A stretch of 64,000 nt of DNA from Bdellovibrionales bacterium RIFCSPHIGHO2_01_FULL_40_29 (GCA_001771815.1 MEPU01000013.1:532424-596423); one strand, 5' to 3'. Numbered from the stretch's first letter, positions 45,690-55,782 are shown. A program made the numbers and translations. Notes: generated from the sequence alone by a model not told the origin.

Positions 45690-47168
45690 ATGAGTTTGAA
45701 GACAAAAACAAAGTTTATTTTGACGTCATTGGCTGCGGCAACAACGGTTGTCGTGTTTGCAAATTGTAGCGCTAGTACTGACGAAGCATCAGGGTCCGAG
45801 CGATTGACATCATTTGCAACGATACTGAGTGAAGAATTAACAGTATCTTCTCCGACATCACAGTCGGGTGGTGCTCGATCTGCCGTTCAACGATTTTCAT
45901 CAAATGGTGTTTCCACCATGGGAATGCCTGATTCGGATTCAACGGCCGAAGAAAAATCCGAAGCATTAACAGAATTATTGGGAACGCCAGCAACGTGTGC
46001 CATTGCGATCACATTGGATAATTCAGGACGTGCAAACTGTTATGGTCCTAGTGTGAATTATGTCGATCATGATTTTGATGATACGGCTGATGGCAGCTGG
46101 CCAGGTGGTGATTTGGGAATTTGGGAACCAACAGAGCCTGGAACGACGGAGGCCTGTGTTGCGGCTCAGTTAACTCGGCAAATGAAGGGTGCTGTGTCTT
46201 TGGTGGATATGGGACAGTATGTTTCTGCGGGTATGGGGTGTGTGGCTTCAAAGGGTGGATTTGCTTTACCGGGTGAAGGCGCTTCGATTGATATTGCGGC
46301 GTCAATGTCGGGAATGGTGACTGTGAATATGGCGCCAGTGACTGTCAGTGCGGCAACGATTGGTCGCGAAGCCAATGATACATCTGGAAACCCAGTGTAC
46401 GTGACATCTCTCGTAGGGACTGCGGGAACAAAAACTTTTACGATTCGATTGAAGCATGTTCCGACGGCCGTTGATGATTCAACAAATAAAGGAAAAATTT
46501 CTGTCACAGTTTCTGATTCAGGTGCAGGAACGGATGGGGCTTCGTTGGAATACGAAAAATTAACAGCGTCTACAGGTAAATTATTATTGAAGACAACAAA
46601 TGCAAATACTCCGGGTTTTGATCCGTTTATTTCTTCGACGAATAAATCAATTGATTTCAATAAAGCTTGGAACAATAACGGAAATCAACTCATTGCTGAT
46701 GTGAATTTAACAGATAAGACGGGAAAATTTGCCTACGCTTGGCAAGCAGGTCAGGGTGATACGCACTCGCGCGCGTTCAATTTGATCGTGACTGAATCCA
46801 GTGGTGTGGTTTCAGGAACTGGATTTTTTGGATACGGACCTCAAATGCAATCCGGTGCTGGTGCCATTGACGGAATTATTTGTGCGTGGACGGGCCCAGA
46901 CCAAAATCATACGATTTTTCCAAATGTTCAGCGACAGAATTTAACAAAAACGGCGGGTGTTTTTGAGGTGTCAGGGACTTCATATACAGTTTATGACCCA
47001 GTTCACGCGGATTGCGAAGCCGAGGCTCCGATGACAATGAACTGGACCACTACAAGTGGAGCCAGTCCGCGAACAGCAGCGTCGACAACGAATAATTTAG
47101 TTCCAGTGGCAGAAGTGACTTCGGTTATGGGAACTCTTCCGACTTTGCCTACGAACGTCGATTTGTAG
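45690..47168 (+). CDS. Secreted lipoprotein-like protein of unknown function
   Basis: 492 residues, AAGGAG ribosome-binding sequence before the ATG. The N terminus ends VVVFANC (Cys26), a lipobox-like site with unusual Asn at -1, followed by SASTDEASGSE. The rest is rich in Thr, Ser, Gly, Val and Asn, in a beta-rich style, with recurring acidic segments and cysteines. No domain was recognised. It is followed by a strong terminator and then by flagellin genes, but it has no visible flagellar feature. Confidence 0.75.
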   Translation: MSLKTKTKFILTSLAAATTVVVFANCSASTDEASGSERLTSFATILSEELTVSSPTSQSGGARSAVQRFSSNGVSTMGMPDSDSTAEEKSEALTELLGTPATCAIAITLDNSGRANCYGPSVNYVDHDFDDTADGSWPGGDLGIWEPTEPGTTEACVAAQLTRQMKGAVSLVDMGQYVSAGMGCVASKGGFALPGEGASIDIAASMSGMVTVNMAPVTVSAATIGREANDTSGNPVYVTSLVGTAGTKTFTIRLKHVPTAVDDSTNKGKISVTVSDSGAGTDGASLEYEKLTASTGKLLLKTTNANTPGFDPFISSTNKSIDFNKAWNNNGNQLIADVNLTDKTGKFAYAWQAGQGDTHSRAFNLIVTESSGVVSGTGFFGYGPQMQSGAGAIDGIICAWTGPDQNHTIFPNVQRQNLTKTAGVFEVSGTSYTVYDPVHADCEAEAPMTMNWTTTSGASPRTAASTTNNLVPVAEVTSVMGTLPTLPTNVDL

Positions 47169-47195
47169 TAGTCATAAATAAATTTAGAAGAATGA

Positions 47196-47233
47196 AAAAG
47201 GGAAGGCTGCTTAGTGCAGCCTTCCCTTTTTTT
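47196..47233 (+). terminator. Rho-independent terminator
   Basis: GGGAAGGCTGC and GCAGCCTTCCC form an 11-bp stem around TTAGT, preceded by A and followed by seven T. It ends the lipoprotein transcript and isolates the flagellin gene. Confidence 0.95.
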
Positions 47234-47432
47234 ATCCCATGTAAAATCCTTTTTATCTAAAATGAACGGCCCTAAGGTCTAGATTTTCATTCCAGCATTA
47301 AGGTTTTCTCAATATGAGCCGATCAGTTGTACAAGAACGAGACAGTACCCAGCGGGATGAAGCTTAGGAATAGCTTCAATTGGTGAAATGGATTTTGCCA
47401 ATGAGAAATCGAACGCCTTCAAGGAGGAAGTT
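47234..47432 (+). other. Leader region upstream of the first flagellin
   Basis: About 200 nt between the terminator and the flagellin start. It contains a hairpin TGAAGCT (47358-47364)/AGCTTCA (47372-47378) and AAGGAGG before the ATG. A convincing sigma28 promoter was not found by eye. Confidence 0.45.
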
Positions 47433-48269
47433 ATGGGAATGCGAATTAGTACAAATGTCAGTGCGCTCAATGCCCAGCGCGCATTAAGCGGAACAAAAGC
47501 TGCACTTGATAGATCGATGTCACGTTTGTCATCTGGCGCTCGAATTAATAAAGCAGCTGATGATGCTGCTGGATTAGCTCTTTCTGAAAACTTCAAAGCG
47601 CAAATGCGTGGATTAAAACAAGCTTCAAGAAATGCTCAAGATGGAATTTCGATGATTCAAACAGCCGAAGGCAGTTTGGGTGAAATTGGAAATATTTTGA
47701 TTCGTCTTCGTGAGTTATCAGTCCAAGCGGCTTCGGACACAATCGGTGATCGTGAGCGAGCCATGGTTGATATTGAATACGCACAAATGCTTGAAGAGAT
47801 TGACCGTATTGCTGAAACGGCTGAATTTAATGGGACGCCGTTGTTAGCAGGTATTGGTGATCTTTTAGAATTTCAAATTGGAACTAAAAATTCTCCGGAC
47901 TTAGATCGTTTGTCTTTTGATGCGGCAGCATCCGATGCCACCACTCAGGCTTTAGGAATTGATCTGACAGGTGCTTTTGATAAAATCACAGCGCAAGAAT
48001 CCTTAGCGATGTTAGATGGTGCGATCAATTATGTCAGCGGCTTGCGAGCCAACTTTGGTGCTATGCAAAGCCGTATGTCCACAACTGTAGATAATATAAG
48101 TGTTAATTTAGAAAACATTGCAACGGCAAATTCACGTATTCGTGATACTGACATTGCAGAAGAAAGTTCTGAATTGGCTCGACAAAATATAATGCTGCAA
48201 GCTGGAACTTCGGTTCTGGCCCAGGCGAATCAGCAACCGGCACTGGCTTTGTCTCTGTTAAAGGGATAG
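47433..48269 (+). CDS. fliC: Flagellin
   Basis: 278 residues from the ATG at 47433, which has AAGGAGG directly upstream; a longer in-frame start at 47388 is not supported. The N-terminal D0/D1 region MGMRISTNVSALNAQRAL, LSSGARINKAADDAAGLALSE and MIQTAEGSLGEIGNILIRLREL is standard. The C-terminal D1/D0 region has IRDTDIAEESSELARQNIMLQAG and ends QQPALALSLLKG. There is essentially no hypervariable D2/D3, as in short flagellins. It is assembled into the filament outside the cell with a second flagellin encoded 300 nt downstream. Confidence 0.97.
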   Translation: MGMRISTNVSALNAQRALSGTKAALDRSMSRLSSGARINKAADDAAGLALSENFKAQMRGLKQASRNAQDGISMIQTAEGSLGEIGNILIRLRELSVQAASDTIGDRERAMVDIEYAQMLEEIDRIAETAEFNGTPLLAGIGDLLEFQIGTKNSPDLDRLSFDAAASDATTQALGIDLTGAFDKITAQESLAMLDGAINYVSGLRANFGAMQSRMSTTVDNISVNLENIATANSRIRDTDIAEESSELARQNIMLQAGTSVLAQANQQPALALSLLKG

Positions 48270-48569
48270 GTGAAGAGAGTAAGAACTCTTCTTTAAGTGT
48301 GAGCGACGACACGCTGATGTGAGAAAATGCTTCCTGCGAAAAAGTATTGCGCAAGCAATGCTTGGAATGAGACGGGCTTTATGAGAGTAAAGCCCAGCTT
48401 TAAAATAACTCGTACGCAAGTCATGCTGGCGCTCGAGATTAAAATTTTTTACGACTTATCACCGCTAAGATGGCAGAGATAAATCGTGTTTATTAACTGT
48501 CAGAAACGGATTTCTGACTTAACCAAGGAAAGGACCATTCAAGGATGAATAACATACACGGAGGATAAT
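48270..48569 (+). other. Structured spacer between two flagellin genes
   Basis: 300 nt without a gene. Hairpins are GAAGAG/CTCTTC at about 48273-48294, ATTGC-GCAA-GCAAT (48346-48359, a GNRA-type loop) and GGGCTTTA/TAAAGCCC (48374-48395). The last is not followed by a T-run. These may end or attenuate the first flagellin transcript or structure the second leader. A GGAGG sequence precedes the second flagellin ATG. Confidence 0.55.
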
Positions 48570-49403
48570 ATGGGAATGAGAATAGCAACCAATGTTCCAG
48601 CGCTTAACACGCAAAAGAACTTATATGGGTTAAACAATGAAAATCAAACAACGATGGCGCGTTTGTCATCGGGATTTAGGATCAATAAGGCTTCGGATGA
48701 TGCGGCAGGTTTGGCGATCTCTGAAAATTTAAAAGCGCAAATTCGAGGTTTCAGACAGGCGAATCGAAATGCCAATGATGGTATTTCCTTAGTTCAAGTT
48801 GCCGAAGGTGGTTTGAGCGAAGTCGGTAATATGCTGATTCGTTTGCGAGAGCTTGGCGTGCAAGCTGCGTCAGACACTATTGGTGATCGGGAGCGGGCAT
48901 TTGTTGATATTGAGTATCAGCAATTGAAAGAAGAAATCGATCGTGTGGCTCAGACAACTCAGTTTAATGGAACTCCATTGCTGAATGGAATGGGTGGTGT
49001 TTTGGATATTCAAATTGGTGTGAATAATCAGGAATTTGAAGATCGCATTACTTTTGATGCGGAAGCCAGTAACGCCAGTCTTGAGTCCATGATGTTGGCA
49101 GAGCAAACGGTTGCCACAAAACTGGATGCGCAAAACAGTTTAGGATTTATTGATGAAGCGATCAATTATGTGAATGGAATGCGAGCTAATTTTGGAGCCA
49201 TCCAAAATCGATTGCAAACAGTTTCGCAAACATTGATGACAACAGATGAAAATTTCTCAGCCGCGAATTCGCGAATTCGCGACACGGACATCGCAGAGGA
49301 ATCCAGTCGGTTGGCTCGCAATAGTGTTCTGATGCAAGCGGCCACTTCCGTATTGAGTCAGGCCAATCAGCAACAGCAACTGGCCTTAAAATTGTTAGGG
49401 TAA
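48570..49403 (+). CDS. fliC: Flagellin
   Basis: 277 residues, ATG preceded by GGAGG. The D0/D1 segments are MGMRIATNVPALNTQKNL, LSSGFRINKASDDAAGLAISE, LVQVAEGGLSEVGNMLIRLREL and IRDTDIAEESSRLARNSVLMQA, ending QQQQLALKLLG. The centre is short, like the upstream flagellin, but the two differ through the middle and C terminus, so they are not recent copies. They probably contribute different parts of one filament. Confidence 0.97.
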   Translation: MGMRIATNVPALNTQKNLYGLNNENQTTMARLSSGFRINKASDDAAGLAISENLKAQIRGFRQANRNANDGISLVQVAEGGLSEVGNMLIRLRELGVQAASDTIGDRERAFVDIEYQQLKEEIDRVAQTTQFNGTPLLNGMGGVLDIQIGVNNQEFEDRITFDAEASNASLESMMLAEQTVATKLDAQNSLGFIDEAINYVNGMRANFGAIQNRLQTVSQTLMTTDENFSAANSRIRDTDIAEESSRLARNSVLMQAATSVLSQANQQQQLALKLLG

Positions 49404-49431
49404 AAAATGAAACGTATAGAGGTCGCTTTGA

Positions 49432-50340
49432 TTAACGATTGCTCGGGGTAAGACTTTTGACTTTGTTATTAAACTCAGTCGGCGTGCCTTCAAATGGTAA
49501 TGGAGCAATCAAGTTGATCTGCGGAGCGCAGCCGTTGCTGGCACAGCAATCAGAAATTGCTTTTCCAAAATCAGCATTGAAGCTTTTTGAAATGAATTTT
49601 TCAGGTGGTTGATTGCCAAAAAATTTTTCGGTTTCAGTGATGAGGCCAACGTTAGTGCCAACGGCATCATTTGTGGCGTAGGCAAAGTTTTTGACTTTCC
49701 CTTTTTCGCATTGCACAGAGAAACCTTTAACAAGTTTTACTTTATGTGCATGGTGTTCTCCGCACCAAAAGGCAACGCCCACTCGACTGGCCATAGCGCT
49801 GAAGAGTCCGGCATTGGCACCATTCATAATTTCTAATAGAGAAGAGTTATTTCTTTTTTCACGTTGTGTTTGAAATTCAGTGCAGCTTTTTTCTTTGATA
49901 GCGGCGGTCATTTCGCTGGCTACTAATCCAAAGCTCGTCATGTCCTCGGGACTGAGCCAACGATTGAATTCACCAGCCCAAGCCAAATTGATAAATAAGG
50001 ACAACTTTGAAATCGCCTGAGGTTTCGGAGGATGGCTGATTAATACTTTTTTAAGGTAAGAGAGCTTTTGTTCTGGTGAAAGCCCAAATAAATCGACAGG
50101 GTAAGAATTGATCACATATTTTTCTGCCATGGAATTAATAATTTTAATGTCCATGCGATTTTTTTTAAGATCTGTGACAGACATTGTGTTTTCCATAGCG
50201 GTAAATTTAAATTTTTTATTGAGTTTTGAATGCTCTTGAAAGTGTTGGGCAATTTGTTGAGCCATATTGTGAATAGGGTCCGCTTGTGCAACAGAGGAAA
50301 TTGCAAAGAATGATATAAAGAATAGCATAAGCCAAGTCAT
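49432..50340 (-). CDS. Exported protein of unknown function
   Basis: 302 residues. The ATG at 50340 is chosen because GGAGG lies 8 nt upstream; an ORF extension to 50436 is not supported. A signal peptide (MLFFISFFAISSVAQA) is followed by a helical, charged protein with cysteines near the C terminus (ISDCCASNGCAPQ) that could form disulfides. Segments such as NGANAGLFSAMASRVGVAFWCGEHHAHKVKL are distinctive but unrecognised. It is convergent with the second flagellin gene. Confidence 0.7.
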   Translation of the reverse strand: MTWLMLFFISFFAISSVAQADPIHNMAQQIAQHFQEHSKLNKKFKFTAMENTMSVTDLKKNRMDIKIINSMAEKYVINSYPVDLFGLSPEQKLSYLKKVLISHPPKPQAISKLSLFINLAWAGEFNRWLSPEDMTSFGLVASEMTAAIKEKSCTEFQTQREKRNNSSLLEIMNGANAGLFSAMASRVGVAFWCGEHHAHKVKLVKGFSVQCEKGKVKNFAYATNDAVGTNVGLITETEKFFGNQPPEKFISKSFNADFGKAISDCCASNGCAPQINLIAPLPFEGTPTEFNNKVKSLTPSNR

Positions 50341-50526
50341 AGGTTTGGCCTCCTTATTGAATACGCTATCGGAGTGGCCTGAGGTGAACTGTATGAAACT
50401 GAGCTGAACTTGGAAAGTGCAGAGATTTTTCAACATTTTTGTTTCAAGATGGGACAGAAAAAATTATATCGCGCATCAGATGCAGTAGAGTTGCCAGAGG
50501 CTGGGGCTCAGCTGTAGTTTGAAGTG

Positions 50527-51477
50527 ATGGAATACAGAAAATTAGGAAATTCAGGTTTGCGAGTTAGTCAGTTGTCATTTGGTTCGTGGATTACATTTGG
50601 AAAACAAATTGATGTCAGTTTGGCCAAAGCTTGCATCAAGTATGCTTTCGATTCTGGAGTTAATTTTTTCGACAATGCCGAAGTCTATGCTTTGGGTAAA
50701 GCTGAAAATGTTATGGGTCAGGCGTTTAAGGATCTCGGGATCTCGCGCAATGAGTATGTACTCACAACCAAATTTTTTTGGGGCATTGAGAATCGAGTTA
50801 ATTTTAAAGATACTCTGAATCGCAAGTATTTGATGCAAGCCATTGATGGATCATTGCATCGATTGGGAACTGATTTTGTGGATGTGGTTTATTGCCATCG
50901 CTATGATCCCGAAACACCAATTTCAGAAATTGTTTTTGCAATGGATCAGATGATTCGAGATGGGAAAGCTCTTTATTGGGGAACCAGTGAGTGGCCCGCA
51001 TCGGCAATTAACGAAGCCTATGACTTTGCTGTTTCAAACGGAATGCATCGACCAATCGTCGAACAACCGCAGTATAATTTAGTTGTTAAAAATAAAGTCG
51101 AGACTGAATTCGCGCCTCTGTATCAAAAAATGAAATTGGGATTGACGACCTGGAGTCCACTGGCTTCTGGATTGTTAACTGGAAAATATTTAAATGGAAT
51201 TCCCGAGGGAACTCGTGCCAGTATGCCGTCGCTAGGATGGTTAAAGGAAGAGCTCATGGCCCCTCATTTTCAAAAGACAACACAAGAGTTGAAAAAAATT
51301 TCTGATCGCACGGGAATATCAATGGCTCATTTAGCCATTGGATTTTGTACTTTGAATCCTCATGTGAGCACCGTTATTTTGGGCGCTAGCAGTCTTGAGC
51401 AATTAAAAGACAACTTGGATGCTTTAAAGTATTTAAAACAAATCGGTGAAATTAAAAAAGATCTGGATCAGCTGTAA
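50527..51477 (+). CDS. Aldo/keto reductase, Kv-beta/YghZ-like
   Basis: 316 residues, (beta/alpha)8 NADPH-dependent oxidoreductase. Catalytic tetrad positions are Asp49 (FFDNAEVY), Tyr54, Lys82 (TTKFFWG) and His in VVYCHRYDP. The cofactor-binding end has VSTVILGASSLEQLKDNL. MEYRKLGNSGLRVSQLSFGSW places it near potassium-channel beta-subunit and YghZ-type enzymes. The start could be the GTG three bases upstream. Substrate is an aldehyde or ketone of unknown identity. Confidence 0.92.
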   Translation: MEYRKLGNSGLRVSQLSFGSWITFGKQIDVSLAKACIKYAFDSGVNFFDNAEVYALGKAENVMGQAFKDLGISRNEYVLTTKFFWGIENRVNFKDTLNRKYLMQAIDGSLHRLGTDFVDVVYCHRYDPETPISEIVFAMDQMIRDGKALYWGTSEWPASAINEAYDFAVSNGMHRPIVEQPQYNLVVKNKVETEFAPLYQKMKLGLTTWSPLASGLLTGKYLNGIPEGTRASMPSLGWLKEELMAPHFQKTTQELKKISDRTGISMAHLAIGFCTLNPHVSTVILGASSLEQLKDNLDALKYLKQIGEIKKDLDQL

Positions 51478-51567
51478 ACTTGTGATTCATATCGAGACAG
51501 TCGGGCTGAAGGTCTAGTTTCAGGGGTGTCTTTTTAGTCTAGCTTCTGCCAAGCCGATAAGAAACCT

Positions 51568-53334
51568 GTGAAGAAAGCTCTGATTTTTATTACTCCAATT
51601 TTGGTATTCATGGGTTGTGCCCATGCGCCGTTTTCTGAAAAACCACGAACGGTGACATCAGATATTTTTCCGGAGTTGATGACGCGTTCTGAGTATTACC
51701 GACAACTAGCTTGGGGCTATGACCGAGATGGGAAAATTTCAGAAGCGATCGAATTGTATCGGCTTTCTTTGATGCATGACCCAAAAAATCTGCAGGCAAA
51801 AATTCAATTATCAGATGCTTTTCGTAAAGAGAAACTAGATCATTTGGCAAGCGCTCAGTTGTCTGAGGTGCTAAGTATTGATTCAGACAATATTTTAGCA
51901 TTGAAAAAATTAGGGGATTTGTATTTAACAAATCAAATTTATTCCAAAGCCGCTTTGATTTACCAAGAGCTTTTGCGAATTGATTCTGCCGATGAGCGGG
52001 CGCATTGGGCCATTTTTTATATTCGAAAATTAGAGGTCAAATACGACGTCGCGCTGAAGACGCTGGAAAAAATAGAAAATCTTGTTGGAAATAAGGATGA
52101 AACATTAATTCGTATTTCCTTTGAACGAGCCGCTATCTACCGCTTGCAAAAAAATTGGCAGCAGGAGTTGAAGTATTTAGAATCGGCTTATAACTTGAAA
52201 CCCAATCTGTATAGCCATGTGAGCTTGCTATCAGATTCTTATTTTCGATTTAAGAATTGGATTAAAGCATCAACTATTTTACAACGATTCACGGATACGA
52301 ATGATTTCAATTTTGAAATTTCTGAAAAGTTAGCGTACGCTTCGATTCAAACTGAGAATTATGAAGTGGCATTGCGAGAATATGCAAAGCAAAAGCCTTG
52401 GATTCATGATCAATACTTGCTAGAGCTCAAAGTTGCTCATGTGCATTTTCTGATGAAAGATTACAGTATTGCTGAACAAAAATATTTAGCATTGATTCAG
52501 TTGCGTGGCGAAGATGAACCCAAATATTATCTTTCTAAAGTGTATCAGATTACGGATCGTCATGCCGATTCAGCGACTTTATTGGATCAGTTGCCACCGA
52601 TGTCTGAGTATTATGGTGAATCGCAAATCGAGTTGGCCGATTACGAGAAAAAAAATGGAAACTTTAATGAAGCCATCAATCGAGTTCGCCGGGCTCATTT
52701 GAAGCGACCAGATATTTTGGCCATTTACAAAAGCTATGCAGACATGCTGATCGAGAATAAGCGCTTTGTTGAAAGCGTGGCTCTATTAGAGCAAGGGGTT
52801 GGTTTTTATCCGAATGATGAAGAGCTGCGATTCAAATTGGCATTCAATCATTATCGATTGAACAATCAGAAATCATTTAAAAAGCAAATCGCAAAAGCTA
52901 TCCAGATCAATCCCAACAATTCTGAGATTTATGCGGGTTTGGCAGAGCTTTGGTACGCCAAAGATAAAAAATCAACCGAAGTGGAATTCTTTGTTCGTAA
53001 GGCCATGGATTTGAAATCAAAAAATAAAAATTTAAAACCATTGTTGGCTTGGGCGCTGATGGAACAGCAGAAGTCCATCGAGGCGATTGCGGTGTTTGAG
53101 GAATACTACGAGCAAAATCCGGACGAGTATTTTTATGTGAAATCTTTGGCTGATATCTATCGTTTTGGTCATGTCTCATCAAAAGCGGAGGCCTTTTCTC
53201 GTGTGGCTGTTGCTTTAGATACGGATCAGGGTTTAAAAGAAAAACTCTTGGATCAAATTCAGACCAAGCCAGCAATACTGGATGCCTCCGATAAAAACAA
53301 ATCCAGAATGCCTGCCAGTCTTGAAAACTACTGA
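51568..53334 (+). CDS. TPR-repeat lipoprotein
   Basis: 588 residues with a GTG start. A signal peptide ends in the lipobox VFMGC (Cys17). The mature protein is almost wholly helical, with many TPR-like units (LAWGYDRDGKISEAIELYRLSL, ISIDSDNILALKKLGDLYLTNQIYSKA in shortened form and onward to about 560). It probably works as an outer-membrane scaffold. It is the first gene of a plus-strand series leading to the giant fibre-like gene, and may help its secretion or assembly. That role is inference. Confidence 0.83.
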   Translation: MKKALIFITPILVFMGCAHAPFSEKPRTVTSDIFPELMTRSEYYRQLAWGYDRDGKISEAIELYRLSLMHDPKNLQAKIQLSDAFRKEKLDHLASAQLSEVLSIDSDNILALKKLGDLYLTNQIYSKAALIYQELLRIDSADERAHWAIFYIRKLEVKYDVALKTLEKIENLVGNKDETLIRISFERAAIYRLQKNWQQELKYLESAYNLKPNLYSHVSLLSDSYFRFKNWIKASTILQRFTDTNDFNFEISEKLAYASIQTENYEVALREYAKQKPWIHDQYLLELKVAHVHFLMKDYSIAEQKYLALIQLRGEDEPKYYLSKVYQITDRHADSATLLDQLPPMSEYYGESQIELADYEKKNGNFNEAINRVRRAHLKRPDILAIYKSYADMLIENKRFVESVALLEQGVGFYPNDEELRFKLAFNHYRLNNQKSFKKQIAKAIQINPNNSEIYAGLAELWYAKDKKSTEVEFFVRKAMDLKSKNKNLKPLLAWALMEQQKSIEAIAVFEEYYEQNPDEYFYVKSLADIYRFGHVSSKAEAFSRVAVALDTDQGLKEKLLDQIQTKPAILDASDKNKSRMPASLENY

Positions 53335-53390
53335 TTTGAAGGTGGGTCTAAAATACAAGATTGTTTAGTTAATTTTTTGACAGACTTCGA

Positions 53391-55274
53391 ATGGGTGGCG
53401 TAGGCTTGGAACAAATGTTTCGATTTTTTTTAATTCTCTTTGTATCTGTTCCGGTATTTTCACAAGTGATCATTCCCTTTTCTTATTGGAAGGCTCGTGG
53501 TGGATTGCTTGTTATTTCAGATGGACCAACTTATAATTATGGATTGGTTCCAACAAATAATGCTGTTGATAAAGTATTTACAGTGACAAATACATCATCG
53601 TCGTTAGCCAGTGATGTTTCAGGAGCCACATTTTCCAGTGCCGCTTATACTTGGAAGGGTGGAACTTTTCCTGGAACTGGTGGAACCTGTGGTACCAGTG
53701 TGCTGGCTGGCGCCACGTGCACTGTTGTTGTTTCAGCCAGTTCAGCAACGACGGGAACAATTGCCAGCAATGTCGTGATCAATTATTCCAGCACGACCTC
53801 GACTCGTGCGATCACAGCTCAATTCACAGCGACAACATACACATCTGTTTTTGTTTCTCCAAATACGGGAAATTTTCCGATTGGAAACACTCAGCAGCTT
53901 CAGTGCTTTGGGCGAACAGCTGATGGTGGCGTTGTTGAGTTAACAGCATCGTGTTCGTGGTCATCAAACAATGTTGCGCGTGTGACAGTTGATGACGCCT
54001 CGAACAGAGGTTTGATCACCGGAATTGCCAACGGGGGGCCCACGACAATTACGGCCACCTATGGTGCAAATAGTGGAACAGCAGCAATCACCGTTTCGGC
54101 AGGAGCGCCCACCTTTCCTGATGAAGGCATTGGTTTATTTGCTCGCTATTACACCATCACCAGTGGAGTGGCATCGCCTCATGATCCATTCACGGCGCTT
54201 GTGAATCAGCGCATTGATGCTCAAGTTAATTTTGGTTGGGCTTCGGGGTCGAATCCTGCGGGTGGCGTTAACGATTTTGGTGTGCGGTGGACAGGGCAGA
54301 TTTCAGCGGCATCATCGGGATCATACTGTGTGCGAAATCGTTCGGATGATGGAGCTCGCATTTGGATTGATAACACGCTGGTTGTTGATCGTTGGGTCGA
54401 TCAAGGGGCTACAAATACCAATGGCACTTTCACATTCACTGCTGGCGTCAAGTACAACATTGTTCATGAGTTTTATGAAAATGGTGGCGACGCTGAAATT
54501 CGATTGCAGTATCAATCCATTGCTTGCGTGGCGCCCACAGCGGTGCCGCAAATTTATTTATGGCCAACAGCACTTCGGGCTATGGATTTGCATTCAGCCA
54601 CAGTTCCGCGTTACACAGATATGATTCGTGGTTATGCGATGAATGGGGCAGTGGGGGCCATTGCTAATGGTGCAGCGATTACTGGAATGAGTGGCGGAGG
54701 AGCTCCGACTCCTGTCAACGCAACGGCAAGCAATGCCAATGGAACTGGGATGGCTTATGTCAGTTCAGAACGATCGCAGGCAATTAGTTTTGATGGCATC
54801 GATGATTCTATTTCTGTCGCGGCTTCCACCGTGCCAACAGCTGCGTCCAATCGATCGATTTCCGTTTGGGTGAATCCAACAAACACAGGTTCTGACCAGA
54901 TGATTGCTTTCTACGGAGCGGAAACAACATCGAATGGGTATGGACTAGCAGTTCTTAGTAATGGACTCATTCGAAATTATGGTTGGGGAAATGATTGCAC
55001 CAGCTTAGCATCTGTTGCTTGGGATACCTGGAGCATGGTGACAGCTACTTATGACGGAGCCAATGCTCGCATTTATATTAATGGAGTATTAAATCAAACC
55101 TGTGCAAAAGTTTGGTCAACTTCTGCAGGAAGTACATTATATGTTGGTCGAAGTAATGGTGGAAGCATGTACTTCGATGGACTAATTGATGATTTCGCCA
55201 TCTGGGATACAGTTCTGACCGCTGGTGAAATTTACACCATTTATGAACGTCTTCACGTTACAAATCCGCCCTAG
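53391..55274 (+). CDS. Secreted multidomain surface protein: ASH-like, Big_2, PA14, LamG-like
   Basis: 627 residues with a signal peptide (LILFVSVPVFS). An ASH/choice-of-anchor-D-like domain (about 45-150) has YNYGLVPTNNAVDKVFTVTN and CGTSVLAGATCTVVVSA. A bacterial Ig-like (Big_2) domain (about 150-235) has VSPNTGNFPIGNTQQL. A PA14 domain (about 245-375) has GVRWTGQISAASSGSYCVR and DDGARIWIDN. A LamG/concanavalin-like domain (about 460-620) has ISFDGIDDSISV and LYVGRSNGG...FDGLIDDFAIWD. PA14 and LamG usually bind glycans, so adhesion is likely. The next gene starts 1 nt after the stop. Confidence 0.85.
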   Translation: MGGVGLEQMFRFFLILFVSVPVFSQVIIPFSYWKARGGLLVISDGPTYNYGLVPTNNAVDKVFTVTNTSSSLASDVSGATFSSAAYTWKGGTFPGTGGTCGTSVLAGATCTVVVSASSATTGTIASNVVINYSSTTSTRAITAQFTATTYTSVFVSPNTGNFPIGNTQQLQCFGRTADGGVVELTASCSWSSNNVARVTVDDASNRGLITGIANGGPTTITATYGANSGTAAITVSAGAPTFPDEGIGLFARYYTITSGVASPHDPFTALVNQRIDAQVNFGWASGSNPAGGVNDFGVRWTGQISAASSGSYCVRNRSDDGARIWIDNTLVVDRWVDQGATNTNGTFTFTAGVKYNIVHEFYENGGDAEIRLQYQSIACVAPTAVPQIYLWPTALRAMDLHSATVPRYTDMIRGYAMNGAVGAIANGAAITGMSGGGAPTPVNATASNANGTGMAYVSSERSQAISFDGIDDSISVAASTVPTAASNRSISVWVNPTNTGSDQMIAFYGAETTSNGYGLAVLSNGLIRNYGWGNDCTSLASVAWDTWSMVTATYDGANARIYINGVLNQTCAKVWSTSAGSTLYVGRSNGGSMYFDGLIDDFAIWDTVLTAGEIYTIYERLHVTNPP

Positions 55275-55275
55275 T

Positions 55276-55782
55276 ATGCGCACCAATGGACTTATTCTTT
55301 TATTGAGTGTTGGTATTATTTCGATTTTGGGATTTTTAGTTTATAAAAAAACCTCGTTTTTTAAAACTCCATTTTCCGTTCAAACTGAAATGACTGATCA
55401 AGGAGTCATTTTAGATATTGAAAATACGTCGTTGGGTAAAAAAAAGTATTTGTGTGATAAGTATCAGTTTATTGAAGTCTATTTCCAGGGTGAGTTGGGA
55501 GAAAAATTAAAAATTGTACGCCGCTGTTTGATACAAAAAAATCGTGCCGACTTGGCCGATTTTGAAATCCCATTTTTACATATGTTTTCTTTTTCTCCGC
55601 AAAGTGGTGAATTTACAACTGATGTTAATACAAAAATTTATCTGACGAATCATCAAAAGCGGTGGTCAAAAAAATGGAATCTGATTCAGATTCTATTTTT
55701 TAATTCAGAAACCAGTTTTGAATTACAGAATAAAAATATAACTTTAGACCTGGAACACCTTCTGAAGGCTGGTTCTAAGTAG
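55276..55782 (+). CDS. Small membrane-anchored protein of unknown function
   Basis: 168 residues. The ATG at 55276 lies one base after the stop of the PA14/LamG gene; a longer in-frame start at 55225 would overlap it. One N-terminal membrane helix (LILLLSVGIISILGFLVY) is followed by a periplasmic beta-rich region (TEMTDQGVILDIENTSLG and onward) with two cysteines. No family was recognised. The tight spacing suggests it serves the same surface structure. Confidence 0.72.
   Translation: MRTNGLILLLSVGIISILGFLVYKKTSFFKTPFSVQTEMTDQGVILDIENTSLGKKKYLCDKYQFIEVYFQGELGEKLKIVRRCLIQKNRADLADFEIPFLHMFSFSPQSGEFTTDVNTKIYLTNHQKRWSKKWNLIQILFFNSETSFELQNKNITLDLEHLLKAGSK

Noticed and set aside
47234..48569. Sigma28 (FliA) promoters for the flagellins
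   Set aside because: Only partial matches were found (for example ACCGCTAA near 48461 with a TAAA 17 nt upstream, and GGCCCTAA near 47268). Spacing or sequence is off, so none is annotated.
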